Counted from the stretch's first letter, positions 1 to 10,523 are shown. The stretch: 64,000 nucleotides of DNA from Lysinibacillus sp. B2A1 (GCA_002973635.1 CP027224.1:1250501-1314500); one strand, 5' to 3'. The notes: generated from the sequence alone by a model not told the origin. Made by a program: numbers and translations.

Positions 1-174
1 TGGTTCAGAAGCTACTACTAAGTTAAGATTTTTAGAAGCTGTTCCTGTAGAACCAGAATCTTTGCCCTCGTCTTTTGATTTTTCAGACGAATCTCCACCG
101 AAGCCACATGCAGCAAGTACTAAAGAAAATACTGCAAGAACTGTTAGTAATAAAAACTTTTTGTTTTTATTCAT
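1..174 (-). CDS. Peptide ABC transporter substrate-binding lipoprotein, N-terminal part (OppA-like)
   Basis: This gene is cut by the window edge and only its first 58 codons are visible. The translation begins with a lysine-rich n-region, then a hydrophobic stretch ending in the lipobox L-A-A-C, so the mature protein would be a lipid-anchored extracellular protein. A Ser/Gly/Lys/Asp-rich linker follows, then NLNLVVASEP, which resembles the first beta strand of OppA/DppA-type peptide-binding proteins. The start is an ATG at 172-174 preceded by a strong AAGGGGG ribosome site. The lipoprotein call is firm; the oligopeptide-binding assignment rests only on the short mature N-terminus and is an inference. 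Confidence 0.75.
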   Translation of the reverse strand, partial: MNKNKKFLLLTVLAVFSLVLAACGFGGDSSEKSKDEGKDSGSTGTASKNLNLVVASEP

Positions 175-1066
175 GTAAATCCCCCTTATACAATTTTAAG
201 CCTTCTTTGAAGCTCCTATTTAATATACCAAAAAAATCATTGTGCACAAAATAAAAAAGATTCAAATTTATATAGTATTATCTGACATCTAATAGAATAA
301 TAAATTTTTTCGATTTATCACATTAACAAGTGAAAGTGGTTAATTGATAATAATTTGATGTTTTTGTATTATCTATATCAAAAATAAAACAAAAACAAAA
401 AAATGACATACTATACCGAAAATTCCTATTCTTTTGATAATATCAATGGTATTTGAAAAATGATTCAAAAGTCATAGATGTGAGCTATTAAGAGAATTGT
501 ATGGATTTGTAGAAAATATTTGTAAAACTAAGTGATTTAGTTTCTTATTCAGGTAATTTTTTGTAATTTCCTATGTCGAAACATGAATACTTTTATCTAT
601 TATTGATATATAAGAATCTTGTTTTGTATTTATCTAAGATTCTTTGTTTTGATGCTGAAAAAAGAAGAAGTAAAGTAAATGTATGAAAAAATGTGCCTTT
701 TTTAAGAAATAATTGTATTGGATGGGCAGTGTTTTTAATAAGAGAAATTCTCTTGAAATAATTTATGGAGTGTTTGAATATGCAACGATGTATGTAAAAA
801 TGACATAAATCATCATTTATCTACATATAGGATTTGGTATCTATTAAATGGTAGAAATAGTTATATTCAAGGTGTTTTTAAACGGTTGTTTTGTGGAGAA
901 GTTCATTTGTCTTGCTTAGAAGGAAAGTGCCTGCATATAGTTATTATAACAATCTGGATTAAAGTCTATGAGCTATATGATCAACAGCAAACTCAGTTAT
1001 CATTAATGTGCTATTGGCGAATTTTGTAAATGAGAAACGGGTAGGAAAAGGTTTATTGATAAATAA
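175..1066. other. AT-rich gene-free stretch
   Basis: About 890 bases with no convincing gene on either strand. They contain the upstream region of the minus-strand lipoprotein gene. Two small palindromes stand out: TTGATAATATCAA at 434-446 and TTTGAA-N6-TTCAAA at 453-470. Either could bind a regulator of the lipoprotein gene, but nothing confirms this. The remainder has no recognisable RNA, repeat or coding signal. Confidence 0.5.
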
Positions 1067-1099
1067 AGCAGTGCATTTTTTGTTTTAAAATGCACTGCT
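1067..1099 (-). terminator. Rho-independent terminator of the chemotaxis receptor gene
   Basis: AGCAGTGCATTTT pairs exactly with AAAATGCACTGCT across a short loop, just past the stop codon of the minus-strand receptor gene. On the minus strand it is followed by a T-rich run (TTTATTT). Confidence 0.8.
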
Positions 1100-1106
1100 A
1101 CCATGT

Positions 1107-2792
1107 TTACAGTTTAAATTGGCTAATTTGTGTTTGTAGATCAAAGGATTTTTCGCTTAAATCAGTAGCAACCTGGTTTATTTGTTGCATCGTAGCAGCT
1201 TGTTCTTTGCTAGATTCAGCAACAATTTGTGTATGGGCTGCGCTAGCAGAGGCGCCATTTGCAATCTCAGCGACAGATGCAGCGACCTGTTCTGCACTAG
1301 CAGATATTTCTTCAGAGGTAGCAGATATATCTTCAATTTGATCAGTCATAGTATTAATAGCTTCTACAATGGCTTCAAAAGCTGTTCCGGCATGACCTAT
1401 CATTTTTACACCATCTGCTACAGATTGTAGACCACTCTCAACAGCTTTCTCTACATTTTGCGTATCTCCTTGTATTTCTTGCGTTAAATTGACAATTTTA
1501 TTGGCAGATTGCTTTGATTCTTCGGCTAATTTACGAACCTCATCAGCCACTACAGCAAAGCCTTTCCCATGCTCACCAGCCCGTGCTGCTTCTATTGCAG
1601 CATTTAGTGCTAATAAATTCGTTTGTTCCGTGATAGCTGTAATGACCGTAGTGATGTTGCTAATTTCTTCAGATTGTTTGCTTAATTTCTGAACAAGATT
1701 ATTAATCATTTGAGTAGAGTCATAGATGACATTCATTTGTTGTTGAGCTTCATTTGCAGTAGTACTACCGTTATTGGCTAATTCCGTTGTTGTGACAGCG
1801 TTTTGATGTAGTTGTTGGGTTGCTTCTGCTATTCGCTGAACCCCTACTGCTGTTTCATCCATAGCATGTGCACTCTCATTTGCAGCAATGGTAGCAGCAG
1901 AAGCTACGTTTGCTGTTTCAGTTATACTTCTAGTGACTTCATTAGCTGAAGCAGAAATTTCTTCAGTAGAGGCAGAAAGCTCTTCAGCGGAAGCCGTTAA
2001 ATGTTCTGTGTTACCTTGTATATGAGTTAACAAGTTCCGTAAGCTGTTTTTCATTGTGTTAAATGCGGTAGAAAGCTGACCTATCTCATCTTTAGACTGA
2101 TGGCTAATATCTTCATGATATAATTCACCATTTGCTATGTTATTGGCTGCGATAACTGTTAATTTTAAAGGCTTGGAAATAGTACGCTGCACATACAACA
2201 TTAGTAATATGCCTATGATTAATCCTAGAAGAATAGCAATAATCGAGATTATTTGTGAATTGGCTACGGCTTGTTTCGATTCTTTCGTTACAAGATCAAG
2301 CTGGTTCTTTTGGTAGCTTACAATTTTTTCAGATACTTCTAGTAGCCCTTTGTTCGCTTGTTCAACCTCCCTATTTACTTTTTGTAAAGCCTCTTCAAGT
2401 TTTCCAGCATTATGAAGTGCCAGAGCTTCATCCGCCGCTTTATTAAAAGCATCATTATATGTATTTAAATCCTTCGCATAAGTATCCATTTCCGATGAAT
2501 CGGATTTTTGCATAATTTCATTTACATGCTCATCTAGCATTCCAGCATATTTAGAGAAATTTTCCTGGTTAGTTGCTTTATCTTCAATAAATATTGCGCG
2601 AATAAAAAGACCTTGCATTGCTAGTTCAAATTGAATATTATCCGCTAATTCTACTAGGGCGACACGATTTTCAAGTGCATTTTCAACCTTTCTTTCGATG
2701 TTGGTAAACTGAAAAAACATGATTAACAAAGAAATAATTAGGGTGAGGATGATTGTGAAAAAACCAAAGCTTAACTTTCTGCCTACAGTCAT
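1107..2792 (-). CDS. Methyl-accepting chemotaxis protein
   Basis: A transmembrane chemoreceptor that would pass ligand binding to the CheA/CheW array. Of 561 residues, the first hydrophobic helix is about 8-28, an extracytoplasmic all-helical region of four-helix-bundle type covers about 30-180, a second membrane helix is about 181-203, a HAMP domain about 205-257 and the cytoplasmic coiled-coil signalling domain about 265-561. The strongly conserved hairpin tip containing [19 protein letters not shown] lies near residues 388-406. Ala/Ser/Glu-rich heptads around it contain candidate methylation sites. The start ATG at 2790-2792 has a GGAAAGGGCG ribosome site about 10 bases upstream. It is a single-gene unit with its own terminator. 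The ligand cannot be told from sequence. TTGACT (2864-2869, complement) and TAAATT (2840-2845, complement), 18 bases apart, may be its promoter. Confidence 0.95.
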   Translation of the reverse strand: MTVGRKLSFGFFTIILTLIISLLIMFFQFTNIERKVENALENRVALVELADNIQFELAMQGLFIRAIFIEDKATNQENFSKYAGMLDEHVNEIMQKSDSSEMDTYAKDLNTYNDAFNKAADEALALHNAGKLEEALQKVNREVEQANKGLLEVSEKIVSYQKNQLDLVTKESKQAVANSQIISIIAILLGLIIGILLMLYVQRTISKPLKLTVIAANNIANGELYHEDISHQSKDEIGQLSTAFNTMKNSLRNLLTHIQGNTEHLTASAEELSASTEEISASANEVTRSITETANVASAATIAANESAHAMDETAVGVQRIAEATQQLHQNAVTTTELANNGSTTANEAQQQMNVIYDSTQMINNLVQKLSKQSEEISNITTVITAITEQTNLLALNAAIEAARAGEHGKGFAVVADEVRKLAEESKQSANKIVNLTQEIQGDTQNVEKAVESGLQSVADGVKMIGHAGTAFEAIVEAINTMTDQIEDISATSEEISASAEQVAASVAEIANGASASAAHTQIVAESSKEQAATMQQINQVATDLSEKSFDLQTQISQFKL

Positions 2793-3233
2793 AGAGATAC
2801 GCCCTTTCCAAAATACAAATATAATTTTTTTTATACTTAAATTTAGCCTTTTAGAAAGGTGGAAGTCAATAACACGTTATATAAACAGTACAGATTATTC
2901 ATAAGTTTTTTAAACGCTATTATAATAAGGAACATTTGCTGTGAAAAAAGAGTAGGAGAAAGAAAAATTTAATACAGCTATAGTAAGGATTGCGTGGTGA
3001 TTAAAATAAAGAAGGAATACGATACTTCACATATCCTACTCCCTCTTTACTTTGTATAGAAAAACAAACTGGTCAAGGTAATTTTGTGTAGAAAATTTGC
3101 AATACTATGGATGAGTTCTGCACATAAAACTTTAGTTTCGTCATAGTAAATAGATTCTCTAATAAGTTTCCTTTGACGTATTTCATTAAAAAGATCATCT
3201 TGATTCCTAAAAGCATTTTTTTGAACATCAAGT
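2793..3233. other. Intergenic region with an orphan open frame
   Basis: This stretch separates the receptor gene from rqcH. Its 2793-2900 part is the upstream region of the receptor gene. On the minus strand, 3047-3241 is an uninterrupted frame of about 64 codons with protein-like composition (for example NAFRNQDDLFNEIRQRK), ending in TAA. It overlaps the end of rqcH, has no start codon or ribosome site in the expected place and matches nothing I recognise. It may be the eroded tail of a lost gene. Confidence 0.3.
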
Positions 3234-4928
3234 TTATGATTGTTTTTTTAACTGTAAAATAACAGTTTCATCTGGATCAATGAATAAAGTTTTTTGTTCA
3301 AAATAAATAACAAATCCGGGTTTAGCTCCATTTGGTTTTTTTACCTGACGGATTTCTGTGTAATCTACTGGAACAGAAGAGGAGTCCCTTGCTTTTGAAA
3401 AATAGGCAGCCAGTGTTGCCGCTTCACGTAGAGTAGTTTCGTCTGGTTCACTCATATGAATCACTACATGTGAACCTGGAATATCTTTTGTATGGAGCCA
3501 AATATCTGTGCGTTTAGCTATTTTAAATGTCAGCATATCGTTTTGTTTATTATTTTTCCCTACAGATATCGCTACACCTGTTGAAGATACATACCGTTCT
3601 GGTTCAGGCTTAGCATGTTTTTTCTTTTTTCGAGCATGACGTAATTTTAAATAGCCTTGTTCTGCTAACTCTTCACGGATTTCTTCAATATCACTTGGCG
3701 CTGCTTGTTGAACCTGCTGTGCGAGCATTTCAAAATACGAAATCTCGTCCTTCGTTTTTTCTAACTGTTCCTGAACCATAATAAGTGCATTTTTAGCCTT
3801 TGTATATTTTGTATAGTAGCTTTGTGCATTTTCAATTGGTGTCTTACGTTCACTGACTGGTATAGTGATTTCCTCTCCAGTTTCACTATAGTAGTTCGTG
3901 ACAGTGACTTCCTTTACACCCTTTTCGAATGCATACATATTTGCCATTAGCAGTTCACCATATAATTGAAACTGGTCAAGCCTTGAGGCATGCTCATAGT
4001 CTTTATTAAGCTTTTTAATTTTTAATGTCAGCTTATCAATTTCATTTTGCAGCCATCTCTCTAAATCACCAGCCTGTTGTTTAACACGATCTCTCTCAGC
4101 ACGTGCAAAAAATACACGATCAAGTAGCTCATGCACATTTGAATAGTTGGTAACAATTCCTTGTAAATGTGTTAAAGCGATTGGGGAGTAGTAAGTTTTA
4201 TTATTTGCTATTACATACATTGGTTGTGTTCCACCATGTTGGAAGGAAGCAATAAAATTTTGAAAGCAATCAACCATATCTTTTGTATCCTTTAATCGGA
4301 ACAGTAATTCCTCAGCATGTAACGGTGAGAAGCCCATAAATTGAGAAACAATATCCTTAGCAGATTTTGTTTCAGAGAAAAAGTTTGTTAACTGTTCAGC
4401 CGTTACGGTAAGTGGGTGCCATTTATTTTGAGCTGGAGGAGCAATATAAGGCTGACCGGGTAGCACTGTGCGGAAACTATTCACAGAAGGTGGCAGATGC
4501 TTTAAGCTATCGACTATTTTTCCCTGCTCCTTATCGATTAATAATAGATTACTATGACGCCCCATAATTTCAGCGTGGAGCTCCCTTATGATAGGGTCGC
4601 CAATTTCATTTTTACTTTCAATTTCTACTATTATAATGCGATCAAAATCATGCTGTTTAATAGAAGAAATAAAACCACCATCTAAGTGCTTTCGTAATAG
4701 CATACAAAACATTGGTGGTTCTGCAGGATTTTCAATGGATTGCTCTGTAAGATGAACACGCGAATAAGAAGAATGAATTGAAAAAAGTAATTTATGATTA
4801 CTTCCATTCGCACGAATGTGAAGTACAACCTCCTGTGCATTCGGTTGATGTATCTTAGTAATCCGACCTGTTACCAATTGTTGTAGGTCTGCTGTCATTG
4901 AGTAAGTAAATAAGCCATCAAATGCCAT
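3234..4928 (-). CDS. rqcH: Ribosome quality-control factor RqcH (Rqc2/NEMF family, YloA/FbpA)
   Basis: RqcH binds peptidyl-tRNA-obstructed 50S subunits with RqcP and adds C-terminal alanine tails that mark stalled peptides for degradation. The protein shows the NFACT-N domain (starting MAFDGLFTYSMTADLQ), the conserved DFDRIIIVE segment holding the Asp-Arg pair, helix-hairpin-helix and long charged coiled-coil regions in the middle, and the C-terminal NFACT-R domain with DIWLHTKDIPGSHVVI. An open frame extends 29 codons further upstream, but the family starts at MAFDG and an AAGAGGA ribosome site lies 8 bases before the ATG at 4926-4928, so this start was chosen (564 residues, close to the B. 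subtilis length). It is divergent from yloC; in B. subtilis the calcium ATPase gene yloB lies between them and is absent here. Older annotation calls this family fibronectin-binding protein. Confidence 0.95.
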   Translation of the reverse strand: MAFDGLFTYSMTADLQQLVTGRITKIHQPNAQEVVLHIRANGSNHKLLFSIHSSYSRVHLTEQSIENPAEPPMFCMLLRKHLDGGFISSIKQHDFDRIIIVEIESKNEIGDPIIRELHAEIMGRHSNLLLIDKEQGKIVDSLKHLPPSVNSFRTVLPGQPYIAPPAQNKWHPLTVTAEQLTNFFSETKSAKDIVSQFMGFSPLHAEELLFRLKDTKDMVDCFQNFIASFQHGGTQPMYVIANNKTYYSPIALTHLQGIVTNYSNVHELLDRVFFARAERDRVKQQAGDLERWLQNEIDKLTLKIKKLNKDYEHASRLDQFQLYGELLMANMYAFEKGVKEVTVTNYYSETGEEITIPVSERKTPIENAQSYYTKYTKAKNALIMVQEQLEKTKDEISYFEMLAQQVQQAAPSDIEEIREELAEQGYLKLRHARKKKKHAKPEPERYVSSTGVAISVGKNNKQNDMLTFKIAKRTDIWLHTKDIPGSHVVIHMSEPDETTLREAATLAAYFSKARDSSSVPVDYTEIRQVKKPNGAKPGFVIYFEQKTLFIDPDETVILQLKKQS

Positions 4929-5197
4929 ATGATTTCCTCTTTCCAACGATATAAATCTGCTTGGTACTTTCGTATTTGTTGTAGTTTCATAATGCATCGG
5001 TGTCTCATGTTTCATTTAGGTAGCACAAATGCACTATTCTAATGTTTATCATAGCATTTTTTGGGTGAATATTAAAATATAGCTTCAGATGTGGTAGAAT
5101 TAGCTTTTGCTCTATTGATTTTTTTAAGGTGAGACGTCATAAATGGCAGAGCTTATGTTATAATAATCCCAGTATGCAAAGAAAGGTGTGACGAACC

Positions 5198-6073
5198 TTG
5201 GTGCGTAGTATGACTGGTTTTGGCAGAGGTGTCACAACAACAAGGGACTTTCAATTAACTGTAGAAATGCGCTCGGTCAACCATCGTTTTTTAGAAATTC
5301 ATGCAAAATTTCCGAAAGAATGGCTTGAAGCAGAAATTTTTGCAAAGAAATTAATTTCACAAGCTTTGTCACGCGGCAAAATTGATGTGATGGTTTATGT
5401 GAAGGATTTAGAAAATGTTGAGCAATCTATTGAAATTAATTGGTCATTAATTGAAGCGTATCGTAAGGCAAAAGAGGAATTAGCAAAAAAAGTACCGCTA
5501 GAAGAAAAATGGACGATGCAGGAGTTGCTCTCACTTGAACAAGCACTTGTCCAGGAAAAACCACAGCTTACACCTGAGGATTTACTAAGTGCTGTGGAAA
5601 TGGCGGTTACGCAAGCAATTGAGCAATTGATTCAAATGCGTGAGCGTGAGGGGCAAGAGCTGCAGGATGTTGTCGTACAATATAAGGAGCAGTTAACGGA
5701 ACAGGTGAACCAGATTCGTTCATTCTCCTCACTAGCTGTAGAAAAATATCGTACACGATTATTGGAACGGATTGCTGAAATAGCAGATGGCGAGTTGCTC
5801 GAGGATCGCTTACTTGCAGAAGTAGCGATATTTGCAGAACGGGTGGACATTACCGAAGAATTGGACCGCTTAGATAGTCACTTTATTCAACTGGATGAAA
5901 CGTTATTAGAAACGATTTCAATCGGGCGTAAATTAGACTTTTTAATGCAGGAGATTCATCGTGAAATTAATACGATTGGCTCCAAAAATCAATCTACAGA
6001 GGCCGCCGTAGCAGTAGTTCAAGCGAAGACAATTTTAGAAAAGATGCGTGAGCAGGTTCAAAATATTGAATAG
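5198..6073 (+). CDS. yloC: YicC/YloC family endoribonuclease
   Basis: A 291-residue protein of the YicC family, known as endoribonucleases linked to small-RNA turnover and stationary-phase survival. It has the family's N-terminal signature (V)RSMTGFGRG and the C-terminal block with REINTIGSKNQ. The likely start is the TTG at 5198, with AAAGGTG about 8 bases upstream; the GTG at 5201 is an equally readable alternative. An extended -10 like element (TGTTATAAT, 5156-5164) lies upstream. It opens the long plus-strand operon. In B. subtilis remA follows it directly; here only 42 bases separate it from gmk, so remA is absent at this place. Confidence 0.93.
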   Translation: MVRSMTGFGRGVTTTRDFQLTVEMRSVNHRFLEIHAKFPKEWLEAEIFAKKLISQALSRGKIDVMVYVKDLENVEQSIEINWSLIEAYRKAKEELAKKVPLEEKWTMQELLSLEQALVQEKPQLTPEDLLSAVEMAVTQAIEQLIQMREREGQELQDVVVQYKEQLTEQVNQIRSFSSLAVEKYRTRLLERIAEIADGELLEDRLLAEVAIFAERVDITEELDRLDSHFIQLDETLLETISIGRKLDFLMQEIHREINTIGSKNQSTEAAVAVVQAKTILEKMREQVQNIE

Positions 6074-6115
6074 CCAATTGCATCTGTTATAAATTAAGGG
6101 AGATATAGAGAATAA

Positions 6116-6733
<618 letters not shown>

Positions 6734-6737
6734 ACCC

Positions 6738-6965
6738 ATGTTATACCCATCAGTAGATGCATTAAAAAAAGAAATCGATTCAAAGTATTCTTTAGTTAGT
6801 CTAGCATCAAAACGTGCTCGTCAAATGCAGGAAGAACAAGATACTGAACGCTTACACAAGTATGTTTCTCATAAATATGTAGGAAAAGCACTTGAAGAAG
6901 TAGCGGCAGGTGTACTTACAAAGGTATCACAGGATGAGTCAACTGTGTACGAAGACGAAATCTAA
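6738..6965 (+). CDS. rpoZ: DNA-directed RNA polymerase omega subunit
   Basis: The small omega subunit, which helps assemble and stabilise RNA polymerase by holding the beta-prime subunit. At 75 residues it starts MLYPSVDALKKEIDSKYSLV and carries the conserved SKRARQMQ helix and a VGKALEEV segment, typical of Firmicutes omega. The gene follows gmk after 4 bases with a GAGAGGAGA ribosome site, the usual gmk-rpoZ arrangement. Confidence 0.96.
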   Translation: MLYPSVDALKKEIDSKYSLVSLASKRARQMQEEQDTERLHKYVSHKYVGKALEEVAAGVLTKVSQDESTVYEDEI

Positions 6966-7039
6966 CATTGATGTAAAATAGCTATTGCCCAATTAATGTT
7001 AAAGTCTTGCAGTGGATTTTTGATTATACAGAATGCCGA

Positions 7040-7070
7040 AAGCTCCCGGGGAATGATCCTTTGGGAGCTT
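7040..7070 (+). terminator. Hairpin between rpoZ and coaBC, possible weak terminator
   Basis: AAGCTCCC pairs with GGGAGCTT around a 15-base loop. No strong T-run follows, only TATCATTT, so it may attenuate or stabilise the transcript rather than fully stop it. Confidence 0.5.
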
Positions 7071-7095
7071 ATCATTTGAAAGGACGATATTATGC

Positions 7096-8106
7096 ATGAA
7101 TAAAAATATTTTACTTTGTGTTTCAGGTGGTATAGCGGTTTATAAGGCAGTCGCTCTTGTTAGCAAGCTTTCGCAGGCAGGAGCGAATGTAAAAGTCATT
7201 ATGACAGAATCCGCAAGACAATTTGTAAATCCATTGAGTTTTCAAGTGATGTCCAAAAATGATGTCTTTTTCGATACATTTGATGAAAAGGATTCTAGCG
7301 TTATTGCCCATATTGATTTAGCGGATTGGGCAGATTTAGTGTTAGTTGCACCTGCTACAGCCAATATTATAGGAAAACTGGCAAATGGCATTGCTGATGA
7401 TATGGTAACGACAACCTTGCTAGCCACTACTGCACCTGTTTGGATAGCACCTGCTATGAATGTGCATATGTACGACCATCCAGCTGTTATACGGAATTTG
7501 GCGCAGCTTGCATCAGATGGTTATCAATTTATTGAGCCTTCAGAAGGATTTTTAGCATGTGGTTATATCGGTAAGGGACGTTTAGAGGAGCCAGAAAAAA
7601 TTACAGCGATTGTCCAAGAGTATTTTTCAGAAACAGCAAAGAAGCTCGCCGGAAAAACTGTAGTTATTACAGTAGGGGCAATCTATATGCCAGTGGACGA
7701 ACAACATGTGATCAGTACGTATGCAAACGGAAGAATTGGTAAGGCGTTAGCACGAGAGGCAAAGGTACTTGGAGCAACAACCATCCTTTTTGATGAAAAC
7801 GATGCGAACGTGCATAAACTTTTGGCAAAACTTGAGGACTATAAAAAACAATATCCTCAGGCTATTTTCATCCATGCAGCTAATATGCCTGCAATCGAAG
7901 ATGCTCCAACATTATCGATTCAAGGAACAGCAGCAGTAACCTTTGGACAAAGGGTTATAGGTGAACCGATGTTAACCATTACATCTGATAAATGGATTGA
8001 TTTTAGTGACAAAGCAGAAATAAATGGACAACCTTTTGATACATCGAATGCTGAGCTATTTGCGAAAGCTTTATGGGCATTTATTATTAAAGGTGAGGAA
8101 CAATGA
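7096..8106 (+). CDS. coaBC: CoaBC with intact phosphopantothenoylcysteine decarboxylase domain and degenerate ligase domain
   Basis: CoaBC normally carries out two steps of coenzyme A synthesis. The N-terminal flavoprotein CoaC (about residues 1-170) decarboxylates phosphopantothenoylcysteine; here it keeps the catalytic His (about H72 in AHIDLADWAD), the PAMN motif (N122) and the active-site Cys in FLACGYIGKGRL (C155). The C-terminal CoaB half (about 184-336) begins with a recognisable LAGKTVVIT strand, but the family's G-P-T motif, the N-x-SSGKMG loop (here TYANGRIG) and the A-A-V-A-D-Y and lysine-rich loops are not found. The protein is also about 70 residues short of the B. subtilis one. 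The frame is clean, so this is divergence rather than a fresh frameshift. The stop overlaps the priA start by 4 bases. Decarboxylase function is likely; ligase activity is doubtful. Confidence 0.88.
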   Translation: MNKNILLCVSGGIAVYKAVALVSKLSQAGANVKVIMTESARQFVNPLSFQVMSKNDVFFDTFDEKDSSVIAHIDLADWADLVLVAPATANIIGKLANGIADDMVTTTLLATTAPVWIAPAMNVHMYDHPAVIRNLAQLASDGYQFIEPSEGFLACGYIGKGRLEEPEKITAIVQEYFSETAKKLAGKTVVITVGAIYMPVDEQHVISTYANGRIGKALAREAKVLGATTILFDENDANVHKLLAKLEDYKKQYPQAIFIHAANMPAIEDAPTLSIQGTAAVTFGQRVIGEPMLTITSDKWIDFSDKAEINGQPFDTSNAELFAKALWAFIIKGEEQ

Positions 8107-10520
8107 GTTATATAATTGCAGAGGTTATAGTGGATGTCTCAACATATCATGTGGATCGTCCATTTGATTATCAAGTGCCTGCAGAGTGGTCAAATGTTAT
8201 TGAAATGGGTTGTCGTGTAAAAGTACCATTTGGACCAAGAAATGTACTAGGTTTTGTAGTGGGATTAAAAAACGAAACAGAAGTACCCCTAAATAAAATT
8301 AAGGCAATTACACAAATATTAGATATAGAGCCTGTGTTAACAGAAGAAATGCTGTTAATGGCAAAGTGGTTAAAAAACGAAACAATTTGCTATGAAATTG
8401 ATGCCTTACAGGTCATGCTCCCGTCTGCACTGCGAGCAAAGTATGAAAAAATCATCATCATGCAGGAAGGACAGGCTGTGGCTATACCGAAAGAAGTGCA
8501 GGATATTTTTGGTAAGAGACAAAAGGCTAATTTCAAGGAATTTGAGAGTGCTGGTCTACTGCCTTTATTAAAACAGCTTATCACTGATCATATTGTTAGA
8601 CTTGAAAATATTGTGAAACAGCAGGGACATGTAAAAGAAATGCGTATGGTCAAAATTTCTGACAATCTAGAAGACCTAGAGAAAGCCATAGAAGGTGCAG
8701 CAAGAGCAGCCAAACAGCGCTTTTTGATTGAGTGGATGGGGAGGCATATGGGGGAAATCCTGACGCCGCAGCAAATCTATGAGGAAACAGCTGTGACCTC
8801 CTCAGTATTACAGGCAGTTATTGACAAAGGAGCTGCTCAATTTATCCAAGAAGAAGTGTATCGTGATCCTTTTACGAAGGAGGTTTCACGCACTTCATCC
8901 TTACAGTTGACAGAGGAACAGGACGTTGCATTAAAGGCAATTACTGCATCAATGGAGGAACGAGCTGGGAAAACCTTTTTACTGCATGGTGTAACTGGAA
9001 GTGGTAAAACGGAAATTTACTTACAAGCTATCCAAAAGGTTTTAGATGATGGTAAGGAAGCGATTATGCTGGTGCCTGAAATTTCATTAACACCGCAAAT
9101 GACGGAACGTTTTCGTAGTCGCTTTGGTGAGCTGGTTGCTGTCATGCATAGCGGGCTATCTGTTGGAGAGAAGTATGATGAATGGCGTAAAATTCAGCAG
9201 GGAAAGGTGAGCGTTGTTGTAGGAGCTCGTTCAGCTATTTTTGCGCCATTTACAAATATTGGTCTAATCATTTTAGATGAAGAGCATGAATCGACGTATA
9301 AGCAAGAAGATTCTCCACGATATCATGCAAGAGACGTAGCCATTTGGCGAAGTGAGTTTCACAAATGCCCTGTTATTTTAGGGAGTGCAACGCCTGCATT
9401 GGAATCATTTGCTAGAGCCAAAAAGGATGTATATACCTTGCTTACATTAAAGCAGCGTGCCTTGCATCAAGCGTTACCAACTGTTTTTATTGCTGATATG
9501 CGAGAGGAGCTTCAAAAAGGAAATCGTTCTATGTTTTCTGAGCAACTTGTTGAGGCAATACGTACGAGACTTGAGAAGCAAGAGCAGATGGTGTTGTTTT
9601 TAAATCGCCGTGGTTATTCCTCATTTGTGCTTTGTCGTGATTGTGGTACGGTTGTGCAATGTCCGAACTGTGACATTTCACTAACATATCATCGCACGTC
9701 TGAGAAATTAAAATGTCATTATTGCGGATATGAGGAGCGTGTTCCACAAATTTGCCCGCAATGTCAAAGTGAGCATATTCGCTACTTTGGCACAGGTACA
9801 CAAAAAGTGGAGGAAGAAATTTATAAGCTATTTCCTGAGGCAAGAGTGCTTCGAATGGATGTGGACACAACAAAGCAAAAAGGTGCGCATGAACAAATTT
9901 TACAGGCATTTGGAGAAGAACAGGCAGATATTTTGCTTGGCACCCAAATGATTGCAAAAGGGCTTGATTTTCCTAATATTACACTAGTAGGTGTTCTAAG
10001 TGCTGATACATCATTACATCTCCCAGATTACCGTGCAGCAGAGCGTACATTTCAGTTATTAACACAGGTTAGCGGCAGGGCTGGAAGACATAATAAGCAC
10101 GGAGAGGTTATTATACAAACGTATACTCCAGAGCATTATGCCATTGAGTTGGCACAAATACAGGACTACGAGCCATTTTATGAACGAGAAATGTTTTTAC
10201 GTCGTCGATCAAGCTATCCACCTTATTTTTTTGTTGCACTTGTTCAAATCTCTCATGAAGATGTTATGATGGCAGCGGAGTATGCCGGACGTGCGGCAGA
10301 ATGGCTGCGAGAAAATTTATCTAATCAAGTTACTATTATTGGCCCAACAACAGCAAGTATTAGTCGTCTTCAAAATAGATATCGCTATCAATGTTTGATA
10401 AAATATAAAATTGAACCAAATCTGATTGCTGTCTTACAGCGCCTTTTGGCAATGTATCGAGCAGAATGGATAAAACAGGGGATATTAATGACAGTAGATT
10501 TAGATCCGTCTACAATCTAA
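8103..10520 (+). CDS. priA: Primosomal replication-restart helicase PriA
   Basis: A superfamily 2 3'-5' helicase that recognises forked DNA and reloads the replisome through DnaD/DnaB/DnaI. At 805 residues it has the N-terminal 3'-fork-binding region with the conserved VDRPFDYQVP segment, Walker A GVTGSGKTEIY (about residue 295), a DEEH box, the helicase motif GSATPALES, and the paired-cysteine zinc module (CRDCGTVVQCPNCD ... CHYCG ... CPQCQ) between helicase lobes. QVSGRAGR is the late helicase motif. Its ATG overlaps the coaBC stop, indicating translational coupling. Reading stays open for about 66 codons past its stop, through repeat copy A, which is probably chance. Confidence 0.97.
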   Translation: MSYIIAEVIVDVSTYHVDRPFDYQVPAEWSNVIEMGCRVKVPFGPRNVLGFVVGLKNETEVPLNKIKAITQILDIEPVLTEEMLLMAKWLKNETICYEIDALQVMLPSALRAKYEKIIIMQEGQAVAIPKEVQDIFGKRQKANFKEFESAGLLPLLKQLITDHIVRLENIVKQQGHVKEMRMVKISDNLEDLEKAIEGAARAAKQRFLIEWMGRHMGEILTPQQIYEETAVTSSVLQAVIDKGAAQFIQEEVYRDPFTKEVSRTSSLQLTEEQDVALKAITASMEERAGKTFLLHGVTGSGKTEIYLQAIQKVLDDGKEAIMLVPEISLTPQMTERFRSRFGELVAVMHSGLSVGEKYDEWRKIQQGKVSVVVGARSAIFAPFTNIGLIILDEEHESTYKQEDSPRYHARDVAIWRSEFHKCPVILGSATPALESFARAKKDVYTLLTLKQRALHQALPTVFIADMREELQKGNRSMFSEQLVEAIRTRLEKQEQMVLFLNRRGYSSFVLCRDCGTVVQCPNCDISLTYHRTSEKLKCHYCGYEERVPQICPQCQSEHIRYFGTGTQKVEEEIYKLFPEARVLRMDVDTTKQKGAHEQILQAFGEEQADILLGTQMIAKGLDFPNITLVGVLSADTSLHLPDYRAAERTFQLLTQVSGRAGRHNKHGEVIIQTYTPEHYAIELAQIQDYEPFYEREMFLRRRSSYPPYFFVALVQISHEDVMMAAEYAGRAAEWLRENLSNQVTIIGPTTASISRLQNRYRYQCLIKYKIEPNLIAVLQRLLAMYRAEWIKQGILMTVDLDPSTI

Positions 10521-10523
10521 CTA

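Noticed and set aside
1090..1430. Plus-strand frames over the end of the chemoreceptor gene
   Set aside because: They lie antisense to the conserved signalling domain and overlap the terminator.
9529..9957. 142-codon minus-strand frame inside priA
   Set aside because: Antisense shadow of a strongly conserved helicase region; no start signal.
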